NCBI GenBank assembly: GCA_944385535.1
Contig: CALWXR010000001.1
Location: forward strand, 1 to 64,000
From: an uncultured Oscillospiraceae bacterium
GTDB lineage: Bacteria > Bacillota > Clostridia > Oscillospirales > Oscillospiraceae
DNA length: 64,000 nt
Direction: 5' to 3'
Below the pieces are notes generated by a model. The model worked only from the letters and a program-made list of their open reading frames with translations. It was not told where the DNA came from and did no database searches. Below are positions 52,323-61,123 of the stretch, in pieces (within the stretch, counting starts at the first letter, position 1; each line of letters opens with the position of its first letter). Made by a program: the position numbers and the translations under genes.

Positions 52323-53246
52323 TTATACGGAGCCGTTTTTCACCGCGTCATAAAGAGGCTGGGGAATAAACGAATGGCGATGTGCCTGAGCCATGATATT
52401 TACATTCCTGCTCATGATGTATTTCTCCTCATTGAGCAGAATTTTTCTTCCGTCATATTCATCCGCCACCAAACCCAGAATTCCTTGCCGGGAGTAAATG
52501 GCAACCGCAATTCCTGGACTCAGCGGATAAAAGATGCAGGTTGCAGGATTTGCAAGTCCGTTGCGGAACATTCCGGTATCCTTGCTTCCAACGCCCTCAA
52601 TAAGAACCGGATTGTCACTTGTCAGGAATGGCATAGTGTCCCGATGCATATTGACATATACTACCCAGATACCGTTCTGCAGCACATCGCAATAGCGGTC
52701 AAAGTTCACCGGTTCAAAAGAATGATTAAACATCAGTTCTTTTTGGTCCTGTTCGGAAAGCTCCGTGCTTATGATCTGTTCCATGTGCTTCTCAACGAAA
52801 GCAGGGGGTAATGCGGAAATCAGATTATCCTTGACCTGTGCAGAAACTCTTGGATAAAGAACATTTTTCACATAGTCAATACTTTCGGGAATACGCATCA
52901 GCTGTGCGACAATTACTTTTGACAGCATTGCCTTATCCTGGTCGGAAAGAACAGTAGCGTTCTTCTGGGTCAATGTCACTTTTGCAATGATATTCTCCAT
53001 TGCCTGTCCGCAAAGGGTATCAATCTCTCTTGCAAAATAATGCTCCCAATACTTCGGATCATTTTTGTCCGTCACATCATAGTAATTTTTTATGTAGCCG
53101 ACGTTTGCAGTGGAATCCTCAAAGAACCTCGCGCTACCTTTGCTGACAATACGGGTTCCGATGATGGTTCGTTTACCGTCTTTCTTCCCGAATCTGTCCA
53201 GATACCGCTTGGGAACAATATGCTGATTGGTATAGTCCTTTGCCAT
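52323..53246 (-). CDS. DUF4238 protein
   Basis: 307 aa. NQHIVPKRYLDRFG at the N-terminus and MPFLTSDNPVLIEG, FYPLSPGIAVAIYSR further on are DUF4238 signatures. The HIVPKRY pattern resembles an HNH-type centre, so nuclease activity has been suggested for the family. It starts directly at the hsdS stop (TAATG). Embedding in a type I locus points to defence. Confidence 0.8.
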   Translation of the reverse strand: MAKDYTNQHIVPKRYLDRFGKKDGKRTIIGTRIVSKGSARFFEDSTANVGYIKNYYDVTDKNDPKYWEHYFAREIDTLCGQAMENIIAKVTLTQKNATVLSDQDKAMLSKVIVAQLMRIPESIDYVKNVLYPRVSAQVKDNLISALPPAFVEKHMEQIISTELSEQDQKELMFNHSFEPVNFDRYCDVLQNGIWVVYVNMHRDTMPFLTSDNPVLIEGVGSKDTGMFRNGLANPATCIFYPLSPGIAVAIYSRQGILGLVADEYDGRKILLNEEKYIMSRNVNIMAQAHRHSFIPQPLYDAVKNGSV

Positions 53247-54481
53247 TACACCACTTCCCGTTTGCCAGTGACATACTCATAAATGAGGGATTTCTTATAT
53301 TCGTTCAGCTTGTCAATCTTTTTCTGTTTGATAGCGATAAGCAGATCAACTTTTTCGCACCGTCTCTCAAGCTCTGTGACCATTGCTTCCTGCTCAGCAT
53401 AAGGCGGCACAGGGAATCGTATGTTCAGGAACTGTTGCGGATACAATCTCAAACGAGAAGCACGAATGCCCGTCGATTGGGACTCATAACACTGAACCAA
53501 AGGTGGAATTCGCAGTAAATAATCCAAGTATTTGGAGCAGTACGCATTTCCTGTTTGGTGATAAACATTGTAAGAAGGGCTTATGACACCATAATATTGG
53601 GAAACGCCTATTGCGCCAGCCCACATCCACATCGTATTTGCCGCAATATCGCCAACTCCACAGATTTTGTAACCTTCGAGAGAAAGTGCCTCAAACATAT
53701 TAACGTTTTTTTGTGATCTGGGTGTAATACCGGTGTACTGTGAAACTGTAAGCAATTCCTCACTACCATCTACAGACCGCAAGTCAGACTCTACAAACAG
53801 GTGCTTGCCGCGTTCAACACTCCAATGCGCCGGAATTTCCCCAATCCATTTAACTCCGCTATCCTTCATTGGCACGGAGGGATTAAGACCTTTGGTGACA
53901 ATCTCAGTGATCAGGTTCTGCTTGTAGGCTTTCAGCTTTTCAATCTGTACCTGAACATTGGAAATTAGGGTGTCAGCTTGAGAACATTTTTCATCAATAA
54001 TATCGGCGATTTTAATCTGTTCATCGTAGGTTGGCCAGGCAAGTTCCTGTTTGTTCCACAACGAGGCCGACCAAGTTGAAATGCTGACCGTTTCTACAAC
54101 TACAGATGCTATACTGCATTGTAAACAGTATTGTACAAACTTTTTGTAAACACCTGGCTTCATTGATGCTCGAATAATGTGATCTGTGTAGCAGGCGCCA
54201 ACCTTTGGAAAATATACATAAGGAGTTCCATTTCGTGCAAGAAGCAGATCATCAGCAGTTGTATATTTCCATAACGGAAAATCTGTATAATCTGTTCTTA
54301 TCGGCACCAAACCTGCGGTATAGAAAAGTCGGCTGTCCTCGTCATCTGACCAATATTCTTTATCAATTGCTTCACCTGTATTAAGTCCATTGTGAAGGTA
54401 TTTGAATCGAATAATACCCCAGGCTTTAGGCATTTCCCCAATCCACTGAACACCGCTATCTTTCATCTCACGCATTTCCAA
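53246..54481 (-). CDS. hsdS: Type I restriction specificity subunit S
   Basis: 411 aa with the usual two-fold layout: target recognition domain 1 after SGVQWIGEMPKAWG, a central helix near 160-200 (DTLISNVQVQIEKLKAYKQN), domain 2 after SGVKWIGEIPAHWSV, and a terminal helix near 370-400. It sets the two half-sites of the DNA target. It overlaps hsdM by 14 bases. Confidence 0.93.
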   Translation of the reverse strand: MEMREMKDSGVQWIGEMPKAWGIIRFKYLHNGLNTGEAIDKEYWSDDEDSRLFYTAGLVPIRTDYTDFPLWKYTTADDLLLARNGTPYVYFPKVGACYTDHIIRASMKPGVYKKFVQYCLQCSIASVVVETVSISTWSASLWNKQELAWPTYDEQIKIADIIDEKCSQADTLISNVQVQIEKLKAYKQNLITEIVTKGLNPSVPMKDSGVKWIGEIPAHWSVERGKHLFVESDLRSVDGSEELLTVSQYTGITPRSQKNVNMFEALSLEGYKICGVGDIAANTMWMWAGAIGVSQYYGVISPSYNVYHQTGNAYCSKYLDYLLRIPPLVQCYESQSTGIRASRLRLYPQQFLNIRFPVPPYAEQEAMVTELERRCEKVDLLIAIKQKKIDKLNEYKKSLIYEYVTGKREVV

Positions 54482-56606
54482 ACAACTCCTTCATGAGAAT
54501 TGTTTCCTCTGCCTCCAACGCCTTGATCTCATTAAAAATCTCAGCGGAGGGCTTGGGGGCTTCGAACTTGTAGAACAGCCGGGTGAATGGAACCTCATAA
54601 CCAATTTTATCTTTTGCTCTGTCCAAAAAAGCATCAGGTGCATAGGGTAGCACATTCTTCGCCATATATGCGTCAATATCGTCTTGCAATGGAATGATTT
54701 CCGTATCGCTCAACGCCTTATCTGCAATGGGTTTTCCTTTCTTATCCAAAACCGGTTCTGCATCGGGGGAAATGGTCACAAGCCAAGGAGTCAGGTCAAA
54801 AAGTTTCTTAACCTTAGCCCAAGTGATCTTCTTGTCAGTGATTGTATGGTTGAAAGCTCGAGCAAACTCGTCAGCACTCATGTAAGGGATGCCCTCCATC
54901 TGCTCCAATGCAACATAGGCTTTGGCCAGCGCAATAACGGTTTCGGCAGGTGCCTTGTCCCCAGGAACCTGAAGGGTGTGGGCATTCTGCAAGTCATTGA
55001 TTAAGATGTCACGGATACTTGCATCCACGGGCAACTTATAGAACTTATTGATCACTTGCAAAAGGTTGCTTAAAGTCCGGCTCGTAACCTCATACTTGTG
55101 TCGAAGGGGGCGTTCAACAGTCACCTTAGTGAAGCCGAAGAAACCCTTGTCAAACACCTTGGATTCCACAATCAGCCCGTTCTCTTCATAAGTTTCATTT
55201 TCAAAGCTGGTGTACGCCCGGAGAATCAGGGAAATGCAGCTGTCATCCAGATCGACTCGCTTGGAGCCGATGTTCTTGCGCCGCTTCACAAAGCACTTGC
55301 TGGCATCGATGAGCTGCACCTTGCCGCTGCGGTGCATAGACCTGCCCTTGGTGATGACCCAAATGTAGGTGGAGATGCCTGTATTATAGAACAGATCGGT
55401 GGGCAACTGGATGATGGCATCCACCAAGTCTCCCGCGATGACATACTTGCGAATCTCGGACGCACCAGAGCCTGCGTCGCCGGTGAACAGAGAAGAACCG
55501 TTCTGGATGATGGCCATTCTGCCAGAGCCTTCCTTCAGTTTCTTCACGCCGTTCAGCATAAACAGCATCTGACCATCGGAAATGGCAGGAAGACCCGGTC
55601 CAAAGCGGCCATCAAAGCCCCGTTTTGCTTCTGCTTCAACAGAAAGCTTTTCACGTTTCCAGTCAATACCGAAAGGAGGGTTAGAGATAATATAGTCAAA
55701 CTCATAACCTTCAAATTGATCTCCGGGAGTTTTTGCGTCAAAATCTTTTTGCAAGAGGGTGTCACCGAACTTCATGCCAGAGGAGTTGCCTCCCTTGATA
55801 AGCATATCTGCTTTTGCAATGGCGTAGGTTTCCGGGTTGAACTCCTGTCCGAAGCAGGTCAGGGTGGCATCCGGGTGAATTTCGTGCAGCCGCTCGGTCA
55901 GGCAGCCCAGCATCTGAGAGGTGCCCATTGCCATGTCGTAGGCAGTTTTGGTGCAACCCTCCGCCATGATCTCTTCCTTTTCGGGAGCCACCAACAGCTC
56001 GGTCATCAGGTAGATAATATCCCGGCTGGTGAAGTGAGCACCAGCCTGCTCATCATAGGACTCGGAGAATTTCCGAATCAGCTCTTCAAAGATATAGCCC
56101 ATGTCTGCGGAAGTGATCTTCTCAGGGGACATATCGGCCTTGGCAGAGTTGAACTCCTGCAAGGTGACAAACAGAACGCCGCCCTTGACCATCAGCTTAA
56201 CTGTGTTGGTAAAGTCAAAGTTGTCGATGATGTCTTTGATATTGGCAGAGAAGCCCTGTAAGTAGGCTTCAAAATTGAGTTCAACGCCATCGGGGTCAGC
56301 GATCAGTTTCGCAAAATCGTAATTGCTGGTGTTGTAGAAATCAAAACCGGAGGTGCGACATAGAATGCCGTCACGGGCAGCACCTTCAATGTGCTGTGCA
56401 TCCAGTTTCTTTGCCATTTCAATCACCGCTGTCTTGGTAGGCTTCAGCGCATCATCAAAGCGCTTCAATACTGTCATGGGCAGAATTACCTTGCCATACT
56501 CGTGTGGCTTGAACAGTCCCACAAGATGAGTGGCAATTTCCCAGATCAGATTGGCTTTCGCCTGAATATTGGCATTTGTCTGCTTTTGCAGTTCTGTCAT
56601 GGACAT
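54468..56606 (-). CDS. hsdM: Type I modification methyltransferase subunit M
   Basis: 712 aa. The N-terminal HsdM_N domain (about 10-170) precedes the methyltransferase core with motif I as AYDMAMGTSQML (unusual; the family has DPAxGTGGF) and motif IV as SNPPFGIDW, the adenine-N6 signature. The C-terminal 200 residues are longer than in short HsdM proteins. It is the first gene of the operon and has a good promoter at 56672-56699. Confidence 0.93.
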   Translation of the reverse strand: MSMTELQKQTNANIQAKANLIWEIATHLVGLFKPHEYGKVILPMTVLKRFDDALKPTKTAVIEMAKKLDAQHIEGAARDGILCRTSGFDFYNTSNYDFAKLIADPDGVELNFEAYLQGFSANIKDIIDNFDFTNTVKLMVKGGVLFVTLQEFNSAKADMSPEKITSADMGYIFEELIRKFSESYDEQAGAHFTSRDIIYLMTELLVAPEKEEIMAEGCTKTAYDMAMGTSQMLGCLTERLHEIHPDATLTCFGQEFNPETYAIAKADMLIKGGNSSGMKFGDTLLQKDFDAKTPGDQFEGYEFDYIISNPPFGIDWKREKLSVEAEAKRGFDGRFGPGLPAISDGQMLFMLNGVKKLKEGSGRMAIIQNGSSLFTGDAGSGASEIRKYVIAGDLVDAIIQLPTDLFYNTGISTYIWVITKGRSMHRSGKVQLIDASKCFVKRRKNIGSKRVDLDDSCISLILRAYTSFENETYEENGLIVESKVFDKGFFGFTKVTVERPLRHKYEVTSRTLSNLLQVINKFYKLPVDASIRDILINDLQNAHTLQVPGDKAPAETVIALAKAYVALEQMEGIPYMSADEFARAFNHTITDKKITWAKVKKLFDLTPWLVTISPDAEPVLDKKGKPIADKALSDTEIIPLQDDIDAYMAKNVLPYAPDAFLDRAKDKIGYEVPFTRLFYKFEAPKPSAEIFNEIKALEAEETILMKELFGNA

Positions 56607-56671
56607 GGAAGTAACCTCCAGATGGTTGGAAATTCAAAAAGGCAACAGATTTATCTACCGTTTGTGATTTA

Positions 56672-56699
56672 ATTATATCATCTTGTTTCAAAAAGCCAA
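56672..56699 (-). promoter_or_regulatory. Promoter of the restriction operon
   Basis: On the reverse strand TTGGCT (56694-56699), 16 bases, then TATAAT (56672-56677), about 66 bases before the hsdM start. No repressor site was spotted. Confidence 0.6.
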
Positions 56700-56875
56700 C
56701 AACTATATTTTCAAATTCATTATTTCAGAAGAACAATAGTCGCAAGCAGTGGCTGGGTGCTACCCAGCCGGATTTTGCTTGTTGGGGCGAATCCCCCAAT
56801 CCCCGAAGATCATCCCTGCGTTGCGGGATGGCTGCGCATTCTGAAAGAATGCTTGAAGCGGAAAGCAGAAAAAGG

Positions 56876-56911
56876 GCGCAGGAGACAGCACTTGAAATGC
56901 TGCTCCTGCGC
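56876..56911 (-). terminator. Terminator of the lipoprotein gene
   Basis: GCGCAGGA (56876-56883) pairs with TCCTGCGC (56904-56911), with inner CAGCA/TGCTG pairs; on the reverse strand CCCTTTTTC follows. The remaining gap between hsdM and the lipoprotein gene (56700-56875) shows no gene. Confidence 0.85.
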
Positions 56912-56934
56912 CTGGTTTGCTTCAGACCTTGTTC

Positions 56935-57567
56935 TTAATCGCCCATGTCGCGGGAGTTGGCGCTGTTAATGATCTGCCCGGTTGCTTCGTTGATGAAGTC
57001 AACAGCAATGTTCTCCACCTCGGTGCCATTGAAAATATTGTACATTCCACCGTACATGTAGAATGCCAGCACAGAGAAAGACTCTGCCAGATTTAGTTCA
57101 GAAGAAGTCGTGGTAACTGCGAACTTGGTAAAGTCGGCATTCGGCTCGATCTTCGTGAAGGAATAATCTTCGGAAGCAATCATTTCATCCAGAGCTTCCT
57201 CGATGGACTCCTTGATGCCTTCCATTACTTCCTTGTGCTGTCCCTTGGTCATCTTGTAGGTAACACTGCCATCATCGTTGAGCTTTGCGGAGAGGAATTT
57301 CCCGGCACTGACATTGGCATCCAAATCAGCCTGGGTTGTTTCACCTACCAAGTCGGCAGGGACGGTGATTTCAACACTGAGCAGTTTCTGCTCAACTTCC
57401 ACCTTGCCGATATCCGCAATGGCCGATTCTTCCCCTTCCTGCGTGGCGGGTGGTGCAGCATCTGCAATGGCAGGCGTGGTGGTAGATTCTGTTTTTCCGC
57501 TGCTGCCGCAGGCGCACATTGAAAAGACCAGGGCGAAAACGAGAAGAAGTGCAATCAATTTGTTCAT
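56935..57567 (-). CDS. Putative lipoprotein (210 aa)
   Basis: The signal peptide ALLLVFALVFSMCACGSSG carries a lipobox with the probable lipid Cys at residue 20. After a Thr/Pro/Ala-rich linker comes a domain with KMTKGQHKEVMEGIKESIEE and LNLAESFSVLAFYMYG. It is exported and anchored to the outer face of the membrane. The gene follows the zinc-ribbon membrane protein by 26 bases. Function unknown. Confidence 0.8.
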   Translation of the reverse strand: MNKLIALLLVFALVFSMCACGSSGKTESTTTPAIADAAPPATQEGEESAIADIGKVEVEQKLLSVEITVPADLVGETTQADLDANVSAGKFLSAKLNDDGSVTYKMTKGQHKEVMEGIKESIEEALDEMIASEDYSFTKIEPNADFTKFAVTTTSSELNLAESFSVLAFYMYGGMYNIFNGTEVENIAVDFINEATGQIINSANSRDMGD

Positions 57568-57593
57568 GGTGTTCCTCCTATGAAAGGATTGGA

Positions 57594-58610
57594 TTATTTG
57601 TTGAACTCCAGCCGGATGACATCGGAGGTGGCAATATTCTGATAAGTATCGCTGTCAAACATACGCAGGTTGAATTCAATGTCGTGGATATCGTCGATGG
57701 AATCCAGTTCCGTGTTCAGAAGGTACATGCCGTCCACCATCCGGGTGTTGGGGCGCAGATCGCTGTACATACCCACATCCACCATGTAGCCGTTCACGGA
57801 CACATTCTCTGCGTAAATGGATACCGCCTTGCCGCTGTTGTTCTCCAAATAGAATACCACAGTTCCATCCCAAATGGAATCCTTTTTCAGACCCTTGCAG
57901 ATGACCCGGAGATTATTGCCGCTGTACACTTCATCGCCGCTGTCATCTACTTCCTGGGTGAAGGTACCGGCAGCGGAGGTCTGAATGGTAATCAAGTCGG
58001 TGGTGTCGATGGTATTGTAGGTGTCGGAGCTGGAGATGTTCAGATAGAACGCAATCTCCCCAATGGTGGAAATGCCGGACTCCCGAAGTTCGGAAGACAT
58101 CAGGTTGATTTGCGCATTGTCCTTCTTTTCGGCAGCTACATCACTGTACAGCCCGGAGGTGGACAGCATGAAATCGTTTACCGACAGGCTGCGAGTGGAA
58201 ACCACAATGTTCTGCGTTGAGTTATTCTCAACAGTCACAGAAATTTCCGGACCGAACATACCATCCTGCATCTTTTTCGCAGTGACCACGATGCCGTTCT
58301 TGTTGTAAAGTTCCTGTTCGGAAATCGAAACAGTCTGAGTAGCAGGAGCCTTCTCTGCCTTGGTAGTGGAATCTTTGGAAGACGCCGCCTGAGAAGAATT
58401 GTTCCCGCTGGTGGTGCTGGAAGGCTGCTTCACATCCTCCCCGCCGCCTGCGATGCAGGACACCAGCAGAATCAGCACCACCACGATGACAACGGGCAGA
58501 ACCCATTTTTTCTTCTTTTTCTGGGGCTGTTCAGGGGCGGGGGTGGAGCAGATGGGGCAGAAGTTGCCGTTGTACTTTGCTCCGCAGTTTTCACATTTGA
58601 TTTTTGCCAT
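57594..58610 (-). CDS. Zinc-ribbon membrane protein
   Basis: 338 aa from the ATG at 58610 (MAKIKCENCG), with GGAGAG upstream. An N-terminal cytoplasmic zinc ribbon (CENCGAKYNGNFCPIC) is followed by a Lys tract and one membrane helix (WVLPVVIVVVLILLVSCI), then a large external part with two similar beta domains (VTVENNSTQNIVVSTRSLSV and FYLENNSGKAVSIYAENVSV). It is probably a membrane sensor or envelope protein acting with the lipoprotein downstream and the kinase. Confidence 0.8.
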   Translation of the reverse strand: MAKIKCENCGAKYNGNFCPICSTPAPEQPQKKKKKWVLPVVIVVVLILLVSCIAGGGEDVKQPSSTTSGNNSSQAASSKDSTTKAEKAPATQTVSISEQELYNKNGIVVTAKKMQDGMFGPEISVTVENNSTQNIVVSTRSLSVNDFMLSTSGLYSDVAAEKKDNAQINLMSSELRESGISTIGEIAFYLNISSSDTYNTIDTTDLITIQTSAAGTFTQEVDDSGDEVYSGNNLRVICKGLKKDSIWDGTVVFYLENNSGKAVSIYAENVSVNGYMVDVGMYSDLRPNTRMVDGMYLLNTELDSIDDIHDIEFNLRMFDSDTYQNIATSDVIRLEFNK

Positions 58611-58643
58611 GATACATCTCTCCTTCAAGTAGGTTATGTTGAA

Positions 58644-59105
58644 TCATTCCAGACTGCCGCTGGTTTTTAAGGTCGGCAGCTTATGGCTGGCGAGCATCGC
58701 GTTGACTTCCAGAATGGAGCCGCTGCGCTTATTGAATGCGATCATCAGAACGGCATCCCTCGGAATCCGGGGGTAAAGGGGGGCCATGCCGTATAAAGTG
58801 AGTGCCCGCTGGGTTTCCTCCAGCGTCATTTTCGCGGCATAGCAGATTCTTAGAATGTAATCTCGCTGCTTTGTCCGCTTTTCTTCTGAAAGAAGTTTAT
58901 ACCCAAAGCGTTCCGGGAAGTCCGCCTGAATGAACACCTCCTGCTGGGTCAGACCATTGCGGCTGATGATCTGGTGCAGGTACTTTGCAAAGGGTTTCTC
59001 CTCCACGATCATGTTGCCGGAGTGCTCCTGAAGAAAGGCTTCGATACTGTCCGGGCTGGTATTGCCCAGGATGTTTTCCAATTCTTCTGTAGATTTCTTT
59101 TCCAA
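58644..59105 (-). CDS. Small helical regulator beside the Ser/Thr kinase
   Basis: 153 aa. The middle (SRNGLTQQEVFIQADFPERF, then GYKLLSEEKRTKQRDYIL) resembles a Cro/C1-type helix-turn-helix, and the C-terminal part has LTLYGMAPLYPRIPRDAVLM. It is divergent from the kinase gene and first in the run with the two envelope proteins. Proteins of this build accompany bacterial Ser/Thr kinases, which may phosphorylate them. DNA binding is inferred. Confidence 0.65.
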   Translation of the reverse strand: MEKKSTEELENILGNTSPDSIEAFLQEHSGNMIVEEKPFAKYLHQIISRNGLTQQEVFIQADFPERFGYKLLSEEKRTKQRDYILRICYAAKMTLEETQRALTLYGMAPLYPRIPRDAVLMIAFNKRSGSILEVNAMLASHKLPTLKTSGSLE

Positions 59106-59169
59106 GGTATTTCCCCCTTCGCGGAAAATGTGATATAGTATGGGAAGACAAGCAAAAGTGGGTGATGGG

Positions 59170-60252
59170 ATGACATTGGAGCAGGAACTGGAACTGTCTT
59201 ATTATAAGGACGCCGCGCCGATCAACGAAAGCCACGGTATCTGGCTGGTGCAGGATCAGAGAAGCGGCAAGTTCTATGTGCGCAAAACCCTGACGGTGTT
59301 TAACAAGGACATATACCGGTATTTGAAGAATAACCCCATTCATCATACACCAAAAATCCATCATGTGGTAGAGAATGGGAACACTTTGGTGGTGATTGAG
59401 GACTACATTCCCGGAGATACGCTGGAGGAAATCCTTGCCCGGGAAGGGAATCTGCCGGAAGCGCAGGTGTTGGACATTGCCATTCAGCTTTGCAAAATAC
59501 TGCAGGCGTTCCACCACGCAGTGCCGCCCATTGTGAACCGGGACATCAAGCCCTCCAATATCAAGCTGACGGAGGACGGAATTGTCAAGCTGCTGGACAT
59601 GAACGCCGCGAAATACTGCGATTGTTTGGCTGTAAAGGACACGGTTCTCCTGGGAACCCAAGGCTATGCCGCGCCGGAGCAATACGGCTTTGGAGCCTCC
59701 AATGTTCAGACAGATATCTATGCGGTGGGTGTCCGGATGAATGTTTTACTCACCGGGAAGCTGCCTGCCGAGCAGAAAGCCACAGGAAAACTCAGAGGAA
59801 TCATTGCGAAATGCACCCGACTGGAAGCGGAGCATCGTTACTCCAACATCGACAGCTTATCGGCGGCGCTGTCCGCATTGAAGCCGGTCAGCGTAACGGA
59901 TACACCAAAGGAATCCGGTTGGCGGAAATTCCTTCCGCCGGGATTCCGTTCCGGCAGTTTGCTACTATCTGCGCTGTCCCTTGTGGGATACGCCTTCCTG
60001 CTGTTTCTGTGTCTGAACATTCAGGTGACAGATGCCACGCCGCTGCGCCTGATCGTGAATCGGATTGGCGCGACAATCGCGTTCTTCTCCTGCGTCCTGT
60101 TCACGGGGAACTATCTGAATGTACAGTCAAAGTTTTTCCTGACCAGAAGTAAAAACCTGATTTTTCGGATTTTGGGAATTGTGATCGCGGATATTGTTTT
60201 GTTCTTTTGCGTGGTCGCCGTGGTATCCATGCTGGAATCCTTTGTGCTGTAG
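59170..60252 (+). CDS. Membrane-bound Ser/Thr protein kinase
   Basis: 360 aa from the ATG at 59170 (MTLEQELELS); an earlier in-frame ATG at 59140 is possible. The kinase domain (about 15-250) has VIEDYIPGDTLEEIL, VNRDIKPSNIKL (HRD His replaced by Asn), LLDMNAAKY (DFG replaced by DMN, Asp kept) and GTQGYAAPEQYGF. Three or so membrane helices follow (from about 270), with no PASTA domains. The key Lys and both Asp remain, so activity is likely. Confidence 0.88.
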   Translation: MTLEQELELSYYKDAAPINESHGIWLVQDQRSGKFYVRKTLTVFNKDIYRYLKNNPIHHTPKIHHVVENGNTLVVIEDYIPGDTLEEILAREGNLPEAQVLDIAIQLCKILQAFHHAVPPIVNRDIKPSNIKLTEDGIVKLLDMNAAKYCDCLAVKDTVLLGTQGYAAPEQYGFGASNVQTDIYAVGVRMNVLLTGKLPAEQKATGKLRGIIAKCTRLEAEHRYSNIDSLSAALSALKPVSVTDTPKESGWRKFLPPGFRSGSLLLSALSLVGYAFLLFLCLNIQVTDATPLRLIVNRIGATIAFFSCVLFTGNYLNVQSKFFLTRSKNLIFRILGIVIADIVLFFCVVAVVSMLESFVL

Positions 60253-60257
60253 GGTTG

Positions 60258-60281
60258 CCGCCAGAGTGTTTGCTCTGGCGG
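60258..60281. terminator. Terminator after the kinase gene
   Basis: CCGCCAGAG (60258-60266) pairs with CTCTGGCGG (60273-60281), followed by TTTCTCATTT. It also lies at the 3' end of the leftward small membrane gene at 60286. Confidence 0.8.
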
Positions 60282-60285
60282 TTTC

Positions 60286-60462
60286 TCATTTCTGCTTCCA
60301 GAGATTCTGAATCTGCTTATTCACACTCAGAAAACCAGCGCCTGCGAGAACGGATGCAACGGAAGCCCAGATGCAGGCAATGCCGATATCTCCGAACATT
60401 TGCAGTCCAAAGAGAATGCCGATACAGCCCCAGACGATCAGGCTGATGCCAATTCCTTTCAT
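60286..60462 (-). CDS. Small membrane protein (58 aa)
   Basis: From the ATG at 60462 with AAGGAGG nine bases upstream. Two hydrophobic helices: ISLIVWGCIGILFGLQMF and CIWASVASVLAGAGFLSV, ending in a short polar tail. The open frame extends to 60558, but only the inner start has a ribosome site. Function unknown. Confidence 0.7.
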   Translation of the reverse strand: MKGIGISLIVWGCIGILFGLQMFGDIGIACIWASVASVLAGAGFLSVNKQIQNLWKQK

Positions 60463-60562
60463 GAAAACACCTCCTTCTTTCGACAGAAGTATAGCATAAA
60501 TGGAAAGGGTTCGTTGCCCCCAATTTGGGGGAATATGAAAAATCCTTTTTGTAATCAACTGC

Positions 60563-60793
60563 TTTACCTCTATTATCCTGTCGCTTCTCTATGAAGCTTA
60601 TGGCGATGCAAACCGCATAGACGATGACCAGGTCAAAGCGGATTTCGCTGAGTTGTATCGTTTGCTGAACGGAATGCCCCTGCGAGAAATGGACTGGATT
60701 ATCAACCCTGTCTGTGCGCTCTGCCGAGATCATGAACGGAATGGATTTGTGCATGGCGTGCAGGTGGGCATACGGTTGGCACAGGAAATATAG
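60563..60793 (+). pseudogene. 3' fragment of a small helical protein gene
   Basis: An open frame without its own start ends at TAG (60791-60793). It reads LYEAYGDANRIDDDQVKADF, then LNGMPLREMDWIINPVCALC and GFVHGVQVGIRLAQEI. The GF..G...G.RL..E ending recalls DUF6809-like small proteins, though I am not sure. It overlaps the promoter side of the small membrane gene and is probably a relic. Confidence 0.4.
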
Positions 60794-60819
60794 AATGTAG
60801 AATAATCAATATACGCAAT

Positions 60820-60848
60820 GCCTCAACCCCGGAAAACGGAGCTGAGGC
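60820..60848 (+). terminator. Terminator-like hairpin
   Basis: GCCTCA (60820-60825) pairs with TGAGGC (60843-60848), with inner CCG/CGG pairs and TTTTGC after. The rest of 60849-61009 shows no gene. Confidence 0.6.
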
Positions 60849-61009
60849 TTTTGCTATTATCGGAGCGAAGGCTTTTTGCTACGGGGCACCATCGCAATCG
60901 AATGGGATTTGTTGCAGTCATATTGCGCAAAAAGTGTTTTTTTAAATTGTACGGACTGCAAGTAATTGTGATAAACACAGCAAATACAAAGCTTTTAATG
61001 TTAATCCGA

Positions 61010-61038
61010 TTGACAAATTTATAGAAGAATGGTACAGT
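61010..61038 (+). promoter_or_regulatory. Promoter of the sugar operon
   Basis: TTGACA (61010-61015), a 17-base spacer and TACAGT (61033-61038) lie 86 bases before the isomerase start. The ROK protein encoded at 62923 is the obvious candidate regulator. Confidence 0.65.
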
Positions 61039-61123
61039 GATACCGAAGGTTTACGCAAGGAATCTGTGCAATATTTTGTCCTATGCAAAGATGTTGCTCA
61101 TCTTATATAAAGGAGAGATACGA

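Noticed and set aside
55098..56261. A 387-codon forward frame
   Set aside because: Antisense to hsdM, whose NPPF motif and length are clear.
56757..56969. A 70-codon forward frame after the hsdM promoter
   Set aside because: It runs through the terminator of the lipoprotein gene and lacks a ribosome site; basic, Cys/Trp-rich composition with no family likeness.
60818..61024. A 68-codon forward frame
   Set aside because: Begins inside a terminator-like hairpin and ends in the promoter of the sugar operon; no ribosome site.
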